Assembly: GCF_014695715.1 (NCBI RefSeq)
Contig: NZ_JACJOT010000008.1
Coordinates: 124,001-188,000, forward strand
Reading direction: 5' to 3'
Length of the DNA: 64,000 bases
From: Microcoleus sp. FACHB-68
Lineage (GTDB): Bacteria; Cyanobacteriota; Cyanobacteriia; Cyanobacteriales; Oscillatoriaceae
Below, piece after piece: positions 37,104-46,647 of the stretch. The position numbers and the translations under genes were made by a program. The notes beneath the pieces are model-generated. The model saw only the letters and a program-made list of their open reading frames with translations. It had not been told where the DNA came from and searched no databases. Numbering within the stretch: the first letter of the stretch is position 1; each line of letters starts with the position of its first letter.

Positions 37104-37230
37104 TAACTCAAATCAAAAATGCGGGTAAATTCGCAAATATTCCAGCCAGAAATCAACTGGAAACATCCCAAGCGAATTGCTAATTGGTCATGGGCAATTG
37201 CTACCCATTTAAACCCTAAGATTTAAAAAT

Positions 37231-37611
37231 CTAAGATCGGCTATCTCGCCGCCCTAACTCATAGACTCCAGAACCAATACAGGCAATCATCCCCATACTG
37301 ATCGCCCAACTGCGCCCCAAACCAATTTCCACGCCGTAGTTGCAAAGCGCACCTACTAGGAAAAAGGGCACAATGCTAAACAGGGAAGCATAGAATGAAT
37401 TTTGCGCTTCTCGACCGGCACGAGTTCTGTCAAACTCCTCGGCAGAAGTGTAAAGAGATCGCTCAGCAAAATTAAACCAGCGGTTTAGCTGTTCTATCAC
37501 CCATTCACTAACCGGCGAGAAGCCCAAATACAGAGCCAGCGACCACAGACTCACCCCAGCGATTACTGTGGCATCGAGAGCGAACTTAAACGGAAATATT
37601 TCAGTCAGCAT
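37231..37611 (-). CDS. Small membrane protein, unknown function
   Basis: The 126-residue protein has a hydrophobic segment at about 15-32, an amphipathic middle (R-S-L-Y-T-S-A-E-E-F-D-R-T-R), and two more hydrophobic segments at about 72-88 and 97-114. It ends in R-R-D-S-R-S. Typical cyanobacterial small integral membrane protein; no family name recognised. Confidence 0.65.
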   Translation of the reverse strand: MLTEIFPFKFALDATVIAGVSLWSLALYLGFSPVSEWVIEQLNRWFNFAERSLYTSAEEFDRTRAGREAQNSFYASLFSIVPFFLVGALCNYGVEIGLGRSWAISMGMIACIGSGVYELGRRDSRS

Positions 37612-37829
37612 CGGTCAAAAAACCATTTAAAGCAAGGTATTGGTAATAGTTCTTAAAGATTTTAGCCTTTGTGAGATTTTAACCTAAAATTCCGCCTGAA
37701 TTTTTTGCACGATTGAACTCAAATCATGCTTTAATAGTCTTCCGGATCGGGTGCGTTGAACTGGAATGATGGGCTAGCTTTGAAGACTGAATTAAGTTAG
37801 TGGGCTTAATGAATTTGCAAGCATTTTGC

Positions 37830-37856
37830 TTGACAAGAATCAAAATATAGTATAAT
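37830..37856 (+). promoter_or_regulatory. Sigma-70 promoter of the M23 peptidase gene
   Basis: Perfect TTGACA at 37830-37835 and perfect TATAAT at 37851-37856, with a 15-base spacer, stand 43 bases before the ATG at 37900. The spacer is two bases short of optimum. Confidence 0.65.
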
Positions 37857-37899
37857 GCGTTGTTCTCAAACTCACCTGGCGGTTGAGGAGTGTCACATA

Positions 37900-38517
37900 A
37901 TGAAGGGAATGGGTTTAGCGCGTCTGAGACGCTTATTGTTCGTGGCCGGTTTAAGTGTGTTCGCTGTAGTTGCCTTAGGCTCTCAGCCCGATCCAATCAG
38001 AGCGCAAGCCGGTGAACCACAGCAAGTTGCCACCGGCAGCACTTGGCAAGGTGCATCCTTTCCTGTAGAAAATTTTCAAGATTATACCTCTGCCTTTGGC
38101 CCACGGGGATATGGAGATTTTCACTACGGACTTGACCTCGCTGCCCCACAAGGCAGCTATATCCGTAACTGGTGGGCCGGCGTCGTTGTAGAAGTCATTG
38201 ATGATGGTCGATGTGGCACCGGCCTTGTCATTCAATCTGGCCCCTGGGAACACGTCTACTGCCACCTGGAAGGTCAAGTCGCCAAAGCCAACGGTCGGAA
38301 TTATCTCATTGATCGCGCCGGCGGACTGCAAATTTGGCACGGCCAACAGATCCTAGCCGGTGCCCGGATAGGACGGGTTGGTATGAGCGGTCGTACGAGC
38401 GGCCCGCACTTGCACTGGGGGCTGAGATACTCCAACCAGTGGATAGACCCAGCCATTGTCCTACGGGCAATGTACGGCCAGCAAAGAGCCTCAGTTTCCA
38501 GCAGAACCCAAGAATAG
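37900..38517 (+). CDS. Secreted M23 (LytM) family peptidoglycan endopeptidase-like protein
   Basis: The 205-residue protein has an N-terminal signal peptide (G-L-A-R-L-R-R-L-L-F-V-A-G-L). The M23 fold has H-Y-G-L-D-L-A-A-P as the first zinc motif and H-L-H-W-G as the second. The frame is open from 37855, but ATG at 37900 follows GAGGAG at the right distance and removes 15 odd residues. Family members cleave cross-links in peptidoglycan or are regulators. It stands alone beside ftsH, which is on the opposite strand. Confidence 0.9.
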   Translation: MKGMGLARLRRLLFVAGLSVFAVVALGSQPDPIRAQAGEPQQVATGSTWQGASFPVENFQDYTSAFGPRGYGDFHYGLDLAAPQGSYIRNWWAGVVVEVIDDGRCGTGLVIQSGPWEHVYCHLEGQVAKANGRNYLIDRAGGLQIWHGQQILAGARIGRVGMSGRTSGPHLHWGLRYSNQWIDPAIVLRAMYGQQRASVSSRTQE

Positions 38518-38608
38518 CGAAGGACTAGGAACGCTTTGAGGGATGAGGGATGAACGCCATAGGCGCATTTCTCCTACTCTCCCACTCCAGTCCCTAGCCC
38601 CTATTCCC

Positions 38609-40681
38609 TCACGCCGAATGGCTTGAGGCCATCTGATGCTCCGGCAGTTGTGTGAATTCACTAACAATTTTGCGGAACTCATCGCCCTCAATGGTTTCCT
38701 CGTCTAACAGGAGCTCCACCAGGCGATCCATCAGGGTGCGGTTTTCGCCGATCAGCCGGCAAGCTTCGTGATAACAGCGAAGCGCAATCATCCGAACTTG
38801 CTGATCGATTTTAATCGCCACCTCCTCTGAATAATCAGAGCGTGCCATCCAGTCTCGACCCAAAAACACTTCATTATTGTTCGGACTTTCTAAAGCCAGG
38901 GGACCCAACTCAGACATCCCGTAGCGTGTGACCATTTCCCGCGCTAAATCGGCCACCACCCGGATATCATTGCTGGCACCCACCGTGATTTCCGCATCGC
39001 CAAACACGACTTCCTCAGCCGCCCGACCGCCCAAGGCAATAGTGATTCGATCTCTCAGCCAAGCCCGACTGTAAAGACCGCTATCCACCATCTCTTCATT
39101 AAAAACCTGTTGGGCAAAACCGCCAATCCCGCCTGAACGGGGAATAATGGTGACTTTATTCAACGGATCAGAGTTCTTCAGCAGTGTCATCAGCAGAGCG
39201 TGGCCCACTTCATGATAGGCAATCAAGCGCTTTTTCTTGCTGTCGAGCAACGGCGTTAGGGTGAGTCCAATGGTGATGCGATCAATGGCATCGTCAACTT
39301 CCAATGACCCAATCGCTTCTTTGCGCCGGCGGGCTGTCAAAATCGCCGCTTCGTTGAGTAAATTGGCCAAATCCGCCCCGGAAAAACCGGGTGTGCGCCG
39401 CGCGATCGCGTCGAGTGACACTTCCGGTGCCAGCTTCTTATTGCGGGCGTGAACCTCTAAAATCCCCAACCGGCCATTGTAACCGGGTAAATCAACCGTT
39501 ACCTGCCGGTCAAACCGGCCTGGACGCAGCAAGGCAGCATCAAGCACGTCAGGACGGTTGGTTGCGGCAATAATAATAATGCCGGTGTTCCCCTCAAACC
39601 CGTCCATTTCGGTGAGCAACTGATTCAGGGTTTGCTCCCGTTCATCGTTGCCGCCACCAATTCCGGCACCCCGCTGCCGGCCTACTGCGTCAATTTCATC
39701 GATGAATACTAGGCAGGGAGCGTTTTCCTTCGCTTTTTTGAATAAATCTCGTACCCGTGAGGCACCCACCCCAACGAACATCTCGACAAATTCCGAACCC
39801 GACATACTGAAGAACGGCACACCGGCTTCCCCAGCAATTGCCTTGGCTAGCATGGTTTTGCCGGTTCCGGGAGGGCCAACCAACAGCACGCCTTTGGGAA
39901 TCTTCGCACCCACGGCTGTGAAGCGTTCTGGCTTCTTCAAAAACGTGACAACTTCTTGAAGTTCTTCTTTCGCTTCTTCAATACCGGCCACGTCATTAAA
40001 CATCACGCCGGTTTTGGCTTCCATCTGGAACCGCGCGCGAGTTTTGCCAAAATTCATCGCTTGGCTGCCGGCTTGGCTCGACCGGCGCAAGATCATCATC
40101 AATCCCCCAATTAACAGCATAATCAGCAGTAAATTGGCAACCAGCCCCACTGCCGCGCTGTGATCTGTAGAGGGCTGCAGATCGAGTTGAATATCCTCGT
40201 TAAGCTTGTTTTTTTCGCGAATTGCTTGATAAATCTCTGGGTATTTCTCCAATAAATGCACTTCATACTCTTTTTGCTTCGAGTCCTTCAACTGGACTTT
40301 GGCAATTTCTTGAGCGGGATCAATCTCAACTTTTGTGACTTCACCGGCATTTATTTTCTGCAACAGCTGGCTGTAACTGAGCGTTAAACGCTCTGCCGCC
40401 GCCAGACTCGGCGTTGCCAACAATAACCCCTGCACCATCAACCAACCAGCAGCGAGAGAGCCAAGGCGGCGTGCCGGCTCACGCAGCATTGAGCCTACGC
40501 TTTTCGTTGCTAAAGGCTCTGTCGTCGCCCGATTGACCTCAGATCCGCCTGCCGGTCGCTGCCCCATGCTTGCTTTCATCCAGGAACCTTTCATCTCACT
40601 ACCGCCTGCTGACTTGTCTAACTCTTGCTTACGATCCTCAGAAGCTCGACCCACCGGCACGAGTTGAGAAAACCTTTTCAA
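38609..40681 (-). CDS. ftsH: ATP-dependent zinc metalloprotease FtsH
   Basis: FtsH is a membrane AAA+ protease that removes damaged membrane proteins, in cyanobacteria including photosystem II D1. The 690-residue frame has Walker A G-P-P-G-T-G-K-T, Walker B F-I-D-E-I-D, an R-P-G-R-F-D arginine-finger region and the zinc motif H-E-V-G-H. Two membrane segments flank a lumenal domain. The N-terminus is about 60 residues longer than most relatives and holds several possible starts (residues 1, 30, 35, 39, 64). Met64, just before the first membrane segment, would give a usual length. Which paralogue this is cannot be decided. Confidence 0.95.
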   Translation of the reverse strand: MKRFSQLVPVGRASEDRKQELDKSAGGSEMKGSWMKASMGQRPAGGSEVNRATTEPLATKSVGSMLREPARRLGSLAAGWLMVQGLLLATPSLAAAERLTLSYSQLLQKINAGEVTKVEIDPAQEIAKVQLKDSKQKEYEVHLLEKYPEIYQAIREKNKLNEDIQLDLQPSTDHSAAVGLVANLLLIMLLIGGLMMILRRSSQAGSQAMNFGKTRARFQMEAKTGVMFNDVAGIEEAKEELQEVVTFLKKPERFTAVGAKIPKGVLLVGPPGTGKTMLAKAIAGEAGVPFFSMSGSEFVEMFVGVGASRVRDLFKKAKENAPCLVFIDEIDAVGRQRGAGIGGGNDEREQTLNQLLTEMDGFEGNTGIIIIAATNRPDVLDAALLRPGRFDRQVTVDLPGYNGRLGILEVHARNKKLAPEVSLDAIARRTPGFSGADLANLLNEAAILTARRRKEAIGSLEVDDAIDRITIGLTLTPLLDSKKKRLIAYHEVGHALLMTLLKNSDPLNKVTIIPRSGGIGGFAQQVFNEEMVDSGLYSRAWLRDRITIALGGRAAEEVVFGDAEITVGASNDIRVVADLAREMVTRYGMSELGPLALESPNNNEVFLGRDWMARSDYSEEVAIKIDQQVRMIALRCYHEACRLIGENRTLMDRLVELLLDEETIEGDEFRKIVSEFTQLPEHQMASSHSA

Positions 40682-40769
40682 TCTTTAGTTTATCTTTCCC
40701 GATTCTAGCTTTAGCAGCGGTTGCCTTGCATCTGCACAGCAGTTACCCCCCTGCAACCAAGCCGGCAAG

Positions 40770-40799
40770 TTGACAGGAAATTTTTCAACTCGCTACAAT
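40770..40799 (+). promoter_or_regulatory. Sigma-70 promoter of the FMN reductase gene
   Basis: TTGACA at 40770-40775 and TACAAT at 40794-40799 with an 18-base spacer lie 80 bases before the ATG at 40879. Confidence 0.6.
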
Positions 40800-40878
40800 A
40801 AACGTAGTCATAACGACTTCGTTTTACAAAAAAACTTGACTCAATACTGTCCTTACAAAGATCGGAGAAACAGCCACT

Positions 40879-41424
40879 ATGGTGAAAATTGTTGGAATTG
40901 CTGGAAGTTTGCGCCCTCAGTCCTACAGTCACCTCGCACTGCAAGCCGCAAGCCGGCGGATAACCGCACTCGGCGCACAGATGGAAATCCTTGATTTGCG
41001 CCAGATGCAGTTGCCATTTTGCAGCGGCGAAAAAGAATATCCGGATTACCCAGATGTTGACAAACTTCGCAATGCCGTAAGCCGTGCGGACGGACTGATT
41101 TTATCGACTCCGGAATACCACGGCAGCGCCAGCGGTGTGATTAAAAACGCCCTGGATCTGATGAGCTTCGATCAGCTCTCTGATAAAGTTACAGGTTTGA
41201 TTAGCGTTTTGGGGGGTCAGTCTAACAGCAACGCCCTCAATGACTTGAGAGTAATTATGCGTTGGGTACACGCCTGGGTAATTCCCGAACAAATCGCCAT
41301 CGGTCAAGCCTGGACAGCGTTTGGCAAAGACGGCAAGATTGTGGATGAAAAACTTTCCCAGCGCTTTGATCAATTTGCTGAAAGTTTGGTAAATAATACC
41401 GCCAAACTCCGAAACGTTGCTTGA
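40879..41424 (+). CDS. NAD(P)H-dependent FMN reductase family flavoprotein
   Basis: The 181-residue flavodoxin-like protein has an FMN phosphate loop G-I-A-G-S-L-R-P-Q-S-Y-S. The second FMN loop T-P-E-Y-H-G-S-A-S-G and the following K-N-A-L-D-L are the hallmark of the FMN_red family. Members reduce quinones, azo dyes, chromate or supply FMNH2. It has its own promoter and no close partner. Confidence 0.92.
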   Translation: MVKIVGIAGSLRPQSYSHLALQAASRRITALGAQMEILDLRQMQLPFCSGEKEYPDYPDVDKLRNAVSRADGLILSTPEYHGSASGVIKNALDLMSFDQLSDKVTGLISVLGGQSNSNALNDLRVIMRWVHAWVIPEQIAIGQAWTAFGKDGKIVDEKLSQRFDQFAESLVNNTAKLRNVA

Positions 41425-41495
41425 GAATCTCCTCGTTTTTCTCCGCGTTTGGCAGGAAGCTGAAGCCGCCGCCTCGGTCTTTTCTTAAGAATGTT

Positions 41496-41597
41496 TTATG
41501 CGATGGCAATGAGTAGTAAAGCAGCGAGAGTCAGGGTTAAAGCTTGCAGCGCGATTGTTCCTGCCAGCCATCGCAGCGGTTTCCAAGTAACTTGCAT
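41496..41597 (-). CDS. 33-residue hydrophobic protein
   Basis: The minus-strand ATG at 41595-41597 is preceded by gaggaaaataaatt, a strong ribosome binding site at the right distance. The frame encodes 33 residues: a basic start M-Q-V-T-W-K-P-L-R-W followed by a single hydrophobic helix rich in Leu/Ala. It ends with TAA. The layout resembles small photosynthetic or membrane-complex subunits, but I cannot name it. It lies downstream of the ferrochelatase-like gene on the same strand, 350 bases after its terminator. Confidence 0.55.
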   Translation of the reverse strand: MQVTWKPLRWLAGTIALQALTLTLAALLLIAIA

Positions 41598-41824
41598 AAT
41601 TTATTTTCCTCAGCACCTGAGGTGGACTGACGAAAATTATCCTCTAATGCTCCAAAATATGCCAGCGATCCCCAGTTTTTAATACAAGAAATATTTCAAT
41701 GGTGAAGTTGTTCGCCTTTGCTTCTCAAACCCTCGCTCACAGGCAACTAAAGCCACTTTTAACGGTCTAAAACTCTCTAAGTAAAAACTCGCACACAAGC
41801 GCAACTAAAACTTTTCAAAAACTC

Positions 41825-41866
41825 TCTAACTCACTCAGCGCTCAGCATTCAGCACTCAAAACTTAA
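41825..41866. repeat. CAGCACT-type heptamers
   Basis: Three consecutive seven-base units (cagcgct, cagcatt, cagcact) lie in the gap between the 33-residue gene and the ferrochelatase-like gene. They are of the cyanobacterial short tandem repeat type. Confidence 0.55.
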
Positions 41867-41895
41867 ATCTGTAGAACCGGCATTAAGAAAAGATT

Positions 41896-41926
41896 AAAAA
41901 AGTAGGGCCGGCATTGCCGACCCTAC
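41896..41926 (-). terminator. Terminator of the ferrochelatase-like gene
   Basis: On the minus strand, an eleven-pair stem (gtagggtcggc/gccggccctac, one G-T pair) with a three-base loop is followed by six T residues, 18 bases past the stop. Confidence 0.88.
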
Positions 41927-41943
41927 ACAATCTATAGCAATTC

Positions 41944-43134
41944 TTAATGATGATGGTGGTGATGAGCGCCATCGTGAGCGTGGTCGTGATGGTCGTGATG
42001 CTCGTGGTGCTCGTGATGCTCGTGAGTGTGAAGCGCCGGCAACGCCATCTGGGGATTGACAGATAACGCTTGTTCTGAGAGAAGCGCTTCAATTTGGGGA
42101 ACCGCCCACTCAGCCGCCATCTTGAGAAACTCAGGACTATCGTTCACGCAAGCCATTTGCACATAAGTCACATCTGGATGCCGGCGTTGCAGCGAGTGAA
42201 TGATGTGATCCACATCTAGCAGCGTTTCGTGATTTTCCGTTGCAAAGCCAATCGGCATCATCACAATTGCTTTGGCACCCAAATCAATCAAATTGCCGGC
42301 AGCTTGATCTGCATTCGGCTGAGTCCACTCAATCAACGGCGTGTCATGGTTGAGCCAGCCCACAGAAATTAACGGATAGCGATACATCAGCTTTTCGCGC
42401 ACCAGTTCGTACATCGCCTCACTTTCAGCGATCCCAGAGGTAAATCCCTTCGCCTTGTGGGGACAGCCGTGGTTCATCAAGATGATGCCAATTTGAGAAG
42501 GCAGATATTTATCAGCCAATTCAGCGGCAATTTTCTCCTCAACCAACTGAGCGAGCAAATCGATATAAGCCGGCTCATTATAGAAAGAGGGAATATAGCG
42601 CATTCCCTTCACCCAGTGTTCATCCCCATCCGCAAGTTCAGCCAAGGCTTTGTTGACTTGCTCGACGGCAATACCGCTGGTGAAGATAGAATCCACCACT
42701 AACAGCGGGTAAATCAGCAGCTTGTCGAAACCTTCCGCCTTTATTTCTGCCAGAACTTGAGACGGCAGAAAAGGGGCGCAGAAGTTAAACGCTTTAAACA
42801 CACGTACCGACTCACCCCAGCGGTGTTGCAGTTCGTGTTCAATACCGGCACGTTGCCGCTCAAAAATCGCATTATGCGGTGAAATAAAATCGTGATGAGT
42901 GTGTCCCCACTCGTGCCGGTCAAAAATCGCCAGCAGTTTTGCTAAGGGCGGGTAGATCCAAGTCGGAACCGGCGCAAATTTAGCCGTGAGGAGATTGAGC
43001 GCCTGTTCGTTGTAGTTGGCGAAATCTTCGTAACTTTCAACCTCGCCATAGCCCATTAGCAAGACGGCAACCCGATCATTACCGGCAGCCGAGTCAGGGG
43101 GGTGTGCGTGCAGTTTTTCAGGGGTGGCAACCAC
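41944..43134 (-). CDS. Ferrochelatase-family protein with polyhistidine tail
   Basis: The 396-residue class II chelatase-like protein starts with V-A-V-L-L-M-G-Y-G-E. It keeps the two-domain fold pattern, with N-H-G-C-P-H and P-I-G-F-A-T-E-N-H-E-T near the metal site. It lacks the C-terminal chlorophyll-binding helix of canonical cyanobacterial HemH. Instead the last 29 residues contain 18 His, broken by Glu/Asp, and end in six His. Family members insert iron into porphyrin; His-rich tails in the related CbiX/CfbA chelatases store cobalt or nickel. I regard it as a paralogue of HemH with uncertain metal. An exact role is inference. Confidence 0.85.
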   Translation of the reverse strand: MVATPEKLHAHPPDSAAGNDRVAVLLMGYGEVESYEDFANYNEQALNLLTAKFAPVPTWIYPPLAKLLAIFDRHEWGHTHHDFISPHNAIFERQRAGIEHELQHRWGESVRVFKAFNFCAPFLPSQVLAEIKAEGFDKLLIYPLLVVDSIFTSGIAVEQVNKALAELADGDEHWVKGMRYIPSFYNEPAYIDLLAQLVEEKIAAELADKYLPSQIGIILMNHGCPHKAKGFTSGIAESEAMYELVREKLMYRYPLISVGWLNHDTPLIEWTQPNADQAAGNLIDLGAKAIVMMPIGFATENHETLLDVDHIIHSLQRRHPDVTYVQMACVNDSPEFLKMAAEWAVPQIEALLSEQALSVNPQMALPALHTHEHHEHHEHHDHHDHAHDGAHHHHHH

Positions 43135-43287
43135 GTCAGGTTCCTCCAGAGGATTAGTAATGAGGAGTACAGCGCTGGGGCATGGCGTTGTGGTGCTCTT
43201 CCAAATTGCCAGCGCTGCACGTCCATTCTCTTAGGTTAGCATCCCCTCCAGGGGCATAGGATAAAAGACTTCACAAATCACCTTAAC

Positions 43288-45396
43288 TTAGGACGCTGTG
43301 GCAACGCGATCCCGTCCCTCTTTCTTTGCGCGATACAGCGCCGCATCAGCAGCGCGAACCACCGTCGAAGCATTCACTCCGTGTAAAGGGGAAGTTGCCA
43401 CCCCCAATGAGAGCGTAATCATTCCCAAAGGCTGCCGGTGGTACTGAACGTGCAAGTGCTTCACACCCTCGCGTAACTGCTCGGCTCGTTGCTGCGTTAT
43501 CTGCAAAGACGCTTCAGGCAAAATCAGCGTGAACTCTTCACCTCCATAACGGCAGGCAACATCTGAACCTCGGATCGAACCTTGCAAAAATACGGCCAAT
43601 TCTTGCAGTAGAGTATCCCCGGCTTCATGGCCGAATGTATCGTTGAAGTGCTTAAAGTGGTCAATATCAAGCATGATGATGCCCACCGAGTGTTTTTGGC
43701 GTTCAGCTCGGTGTAATTCGCGTTCTAGAGATTCTTCGAGATAGCGCCGGTTAAACAAACCCGTCAGGGGATCGCGAATGCTTTGGTTTTTGAGCGTTTC
43801 CCGCAGCCTTAAGTTAGCCAATGACAAGGCAACGTGTTCGGCAACCGTCACTGCCAACTGTTGTTTAGCTTCTGTAAATTTCCCCCGTTCTGATCCACTC
43901 AAAAACAACAGCCCCAAGTTTTCTCCCTGTGCTGTCATCGGGACGCAAAAACATTCCGCCGGCAAGGGTTGGGTAAAGTGCTGGCAGGCTAAACCACTAT
44001 GGGTATTTTCAAATAGATGCGCTCGGCCACATCGAATGGCCCAGCAATCATTAGTTGAGAATACCAACTGGCTGGAAAGCTCCGATCCCCAAGTGGTTGC
44101 CGCCTCCACCATATTTCCAGAAGCGCTGATCGCATAAATGCCGCCTGAGTGGTGGGGGAACAGTTTTTGGATTAATCGCGGGATCACCGTGTACGCTTCT
44201 TCTAAGGTGAGACACGCTTGGAGTGAATCAGTGATGCGGCTGAGCGAGCGAATTTCAAAGTTAGCCTGTGAGAGTTCTTCGACAAGCTGTTCAACTCTGG
44301 ACGTGTGGCGCTGGAATCTCAGCAGATAAATCGCAAAACAGCCCGTGAGGATCAGTCCGCTGGCAAGCGCCATCCACGCAATCCAAGGTCTGTGTTTTAA
44401 GAGGTATTGAGGGGTTGGGACGATTAGAAGCGACCACTGCCGGCTGCCCACATTCAACAGGCGAGTGCAAGTGCTTGGGTTGGGACAGACCAACTTGCTG
44501 TTCATTTTGAGCCGATCTTTGCCGGTGGGTTCTGTTAGAGCGCGATTCGTGCTTGATTCATAAAAAGCAAGGAAGTTTTCTGTAGCGCCTGGAGTTTCGT
44601 CGTAAAACGCAATATTGAGATCCTCTAAGTCCAGTCCTGTGATGGAGGTTTTAACAAAATCAGCTAGCAAAAAAATACTGATGACAAACCCTTTCAAGTT
44701 CTGCCGGCGTGTCAGAAGTGTGTTGTGGGGAACGCGGTTTTGATAGATGGGCAAGGCGACTAAGAAGCCCGGTTGATTGCTCAGTAAATCGAGCCGGCTG
44801 GTGGCGATCGCGTTGCCGGTGTCCCGTGCTTGTTCCAAAGCTGATCGGCGTCTAATCTCTGAGCCATAGTCGAAACCAACTCCCAAGTTGTAGTTTCCCA
44901 CCGGCTCAATGTAAGCAGCCGGGAAATATTCTGCTCTCGCAGCCGCCCTGACCATTGTCCCCTGACTTTGCTGTTCTGTAATCTGGAAAGAGGCGTCACC
45001 TTGCGCCTTACGGACTGTCTCGAAAGCTGCTCGCTGGGCATTTGTGACACGGGGAATCCACCCCAGCGCTTCAATACTGCGATGGCGAGACAGCATCTTC
45101 GTGCTTAACTGGCTGAACTCCTGCCGTGTTACCTCTCTAGGGGAAACGGTATAGAAGTCACCAATGGCTAGCAGCGCTTCAAAATTTCTGTCGATATTTT
45201 TCTGCAATGAACTCGCTATGTTGTCGGTTCTTTTTTGGAGTTGAAGGTTCAGTCCTTCCTGTTGCCAGTGCCGCACGACAAAAAACGCTACGGCTGATAA
45301 TCCCACCCCAGCAAAGATCATGAAGCCAGCGGCGAGGTAACGACGCACAAATAAATCCCTGATGGCTACATTTAGCGATTTGCCCTTGGCACTCAT
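43288..45396 (-). CDS. CHASE-GAF-GGDEF diguanylate cyclase
   Basis: The 702-residue membrane sensor should make cyclic di-GMP. It has a membrane helix near 19-40 and a periplasmic CHASE domain (about 80-300, with A-L-G-W-I-P-R-V). A second membrane helix lies at about 336-358, a GAF domain at about 395-530, then GGDEF. The active loop is G-G-E-E-F at about 614-618, and the product-inhibition site R-G-S-D lies just upstream. Both are intact, so a regulated, active cyclase is likely. No EAL phosphodiesterase is adjacent. Confidence 0.95.
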   Translation of the reverse strand: MSAKGKSLNVAIRDLFVRRYLAAGFMIFAGVGLSAVAFFVVRHWQQEGLNLQLQKRTDNIASSLQKNIDRNFEALLAIGDFYTVSPREVTRQEFSQLSTKMLSRHRSIEALGWIPRVTNAQRAAFETVRKAQGDASFQITEQQSQGTMVRAAARAEYFPAAYIEPVGNYNLGVGFDYGSEIRRRSALEQARDTGNAIATSRLDLLSNQPGFLVALPIYQNRVPHNTLLTRRQNLKGFVISIFLLADFVKTSITGLDLEDLNIAFYDETPGATENFLAFYESSTNRALTEPTGKDRLKMNSKLVCPNPSTCTRLLNVGSRQWSLLIVPTPQYLLKHRPWIAWMALASGLILTGCFAIYLLRFQRHTSRVEQLVEELSQANFEIRSLSRITDSLQACLTLEEAYTVIPRLIQKLFPHHSGGIYAISASGNMVEAATTWGSELSSQLVFSTNDCWAIRCGRAHLFENTHSGLACQHFTQPLPAECFCVPMTAQGENLGLLFLSGSERGKFTEAKQQLAVTVAEHVALSLANLRLRETLKNQSIRDPLTGLFNRRYLEESLERELHRAERQKHSVGIIMLDIDHFKHFNDTFGHEAGDTLLQELAVFLQGSIRGSDVACRYGGEEFTLILPEASLQITQQRAEQLREGVKHLHVQYHRQPLGMITLSLGVATSPLHGVNASTVVRAADAALYRAKKEGRDRVATAS

Positions 45397-45996
45397 TTGA
45401 TGTACCTGCTGGATGTTTTATCCAGATATAAACTTTTAGTGGACAGGAAAGTGATGTGCACATCACAGCTTTCCCAGGACTAGCGGTGTCGGTTTTAATG
45501 TACCCAGTGATTTAAGGGCAGTAACCAGCGCCTTTGATAACAATATTTCACTCTTGAGTCGTACTAAATCTTGTTAAAAATTTGTTTTTAATGAATTAGA
45601 TTGAAAAGTTAATCTATGCAAAGTAAAAGTGAGTAATATAACAAGGATGAGGGCCACCGGCAAGGAATTGCCCTTAGGTTGTAGGAAAGCAGGCGTTTAA
45701 TTCACCGGCTTCGTCTCCAGCTCTAGGGTGCTGCGAGTTCCCTCCCGTGTCCGTGAGATAATCTAACAACTTTGACAGCAGAGCGCCTCATCCAACAGCA
45801 GTAATTTTTCAGGGTTCCGACTTGTCGGTAGATAGTCATAACATTTTGTTAAGCATGAGACTGGCAACTCAGCAAGTCGGTTCCCGAACACGACATTGTG
45901 CGATCCCCATAGGAGAGCAAAGACCTCAATCAGTGTCATTCCTGAAGAGGAGGCATCTAAAATTAACGAGCTTGCAATTCGCAAACGAGAAAATCT
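45397..45996. other. Gene-free stretch upstream of the GGDEF gene
   Basis: The GGDEF gene and the gene at 45997 diverge from this 600-base gap. Frames at 45763-45984 and 45822-46055 look random. A GAGGAGG motif at about 45949 is not followed by an ATG. Confidence 0.5.
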
Positions 45997-46608
45997 GTGA
46001 GTTTAATTATTTGTCCGGGCATTCATCACCCACGGTTGACAGAAACCTTTATTAAAGAGTTACTGGATCAACTTCAGGAACGGGGCTCGGCTGCTTGTCA
46101 ATCCGAGACATTACTGGTTTTCCCAACTCAGGACTACCCAGCTTATTGTGCCCCTGAAATTTTCCAGTTTTTGCAAGCGCATCTGGGCAGTGGCGCAACC
46201 CTGAGACAGCCGGAAGCGTCGTTAATCTTTATCAGCTTTAGTGCCGGCGTTGTCGGTGCAATTGGGGCGGCGTGGGCATGGCAGCAAATCGGCGGGAGGG
46301 TAAATGCGTTTATCGCCTTGGATGGTTGGGGGGTGCCGCTGTATGGGGATTTTCCCATCTACCGGCTCAGTCACGATTACTTCACCCACTGGAGTTCTGC
46401 TTTACTGGGAGGCGGGGATGAGAGTTTCTATGCCTCACCGCCGGTGGAACATTTAGACTTGTGGCGCTCACCGCAAACTGTTCAAGGATGGTGGTTTCGC
46501 AAAACCGGCTTCGGGTTTGAACCGCCGATCCCCACAAATGCCGCCCTGTTTTTAGCTACCCTTATAGAGCGTCACGGTGTACTCCTCCCACCTGTTTGTG
46601 AGGAATAA
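45997..46608 (+). CDS. Alpha/beta hydrolase-fold-like protein, unknown function
   Basis: The 203-residue protein starts at GTG 45997, which overlaps an upstream TGA. The early L-I-I-C-P-G-I-H-H-P-R-L-T strand resembles an H-x-P oxyanion turn. S-F-S-A-G (about 89-93) is a weak nucleophile elbow with Ser at the centre. A catalytic Asp/His pair cannot be assigned with confidence. It lies 39 bases before the MFS gene on the same strand, so the two may be co-expressed. Confidence 0.6.
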   Translation: MSLIICPGIHHPRLTETFIKELLDQLQERGSAACQSETLLVFPTQDYPAYCAPEIFQFLQAHLGSGATLRQPEASLIFISFSAGVVGAIGAAWAWQQIGGRVNAFIALDGWGVPLYGDFPIYRLSHDYFTHWSSALLGGGDESFYASPPVEHLDLWRSPQTVQGWWFRKTGFGFEPPIPTNAALFLATLIERHGVLLPPVCEE

Positions 46609-46647
46609 ATCGTTTTATCTTAAACCACTTATTGCTAGATTGTTTCT

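Noticed and set aside
41944-41965. His tail as a cloning tag or vector artefact
   Set aside because: The six His codons continue an evolving His/Glu/Asp stretch and are followed by a natural terminator and host-like sequence.
45822-46055. Plus-strand 77-residue frame before 45997
   Set aside because: It overlaps the better GTG start at 45997 in another frame and shows no protein-like pattern.
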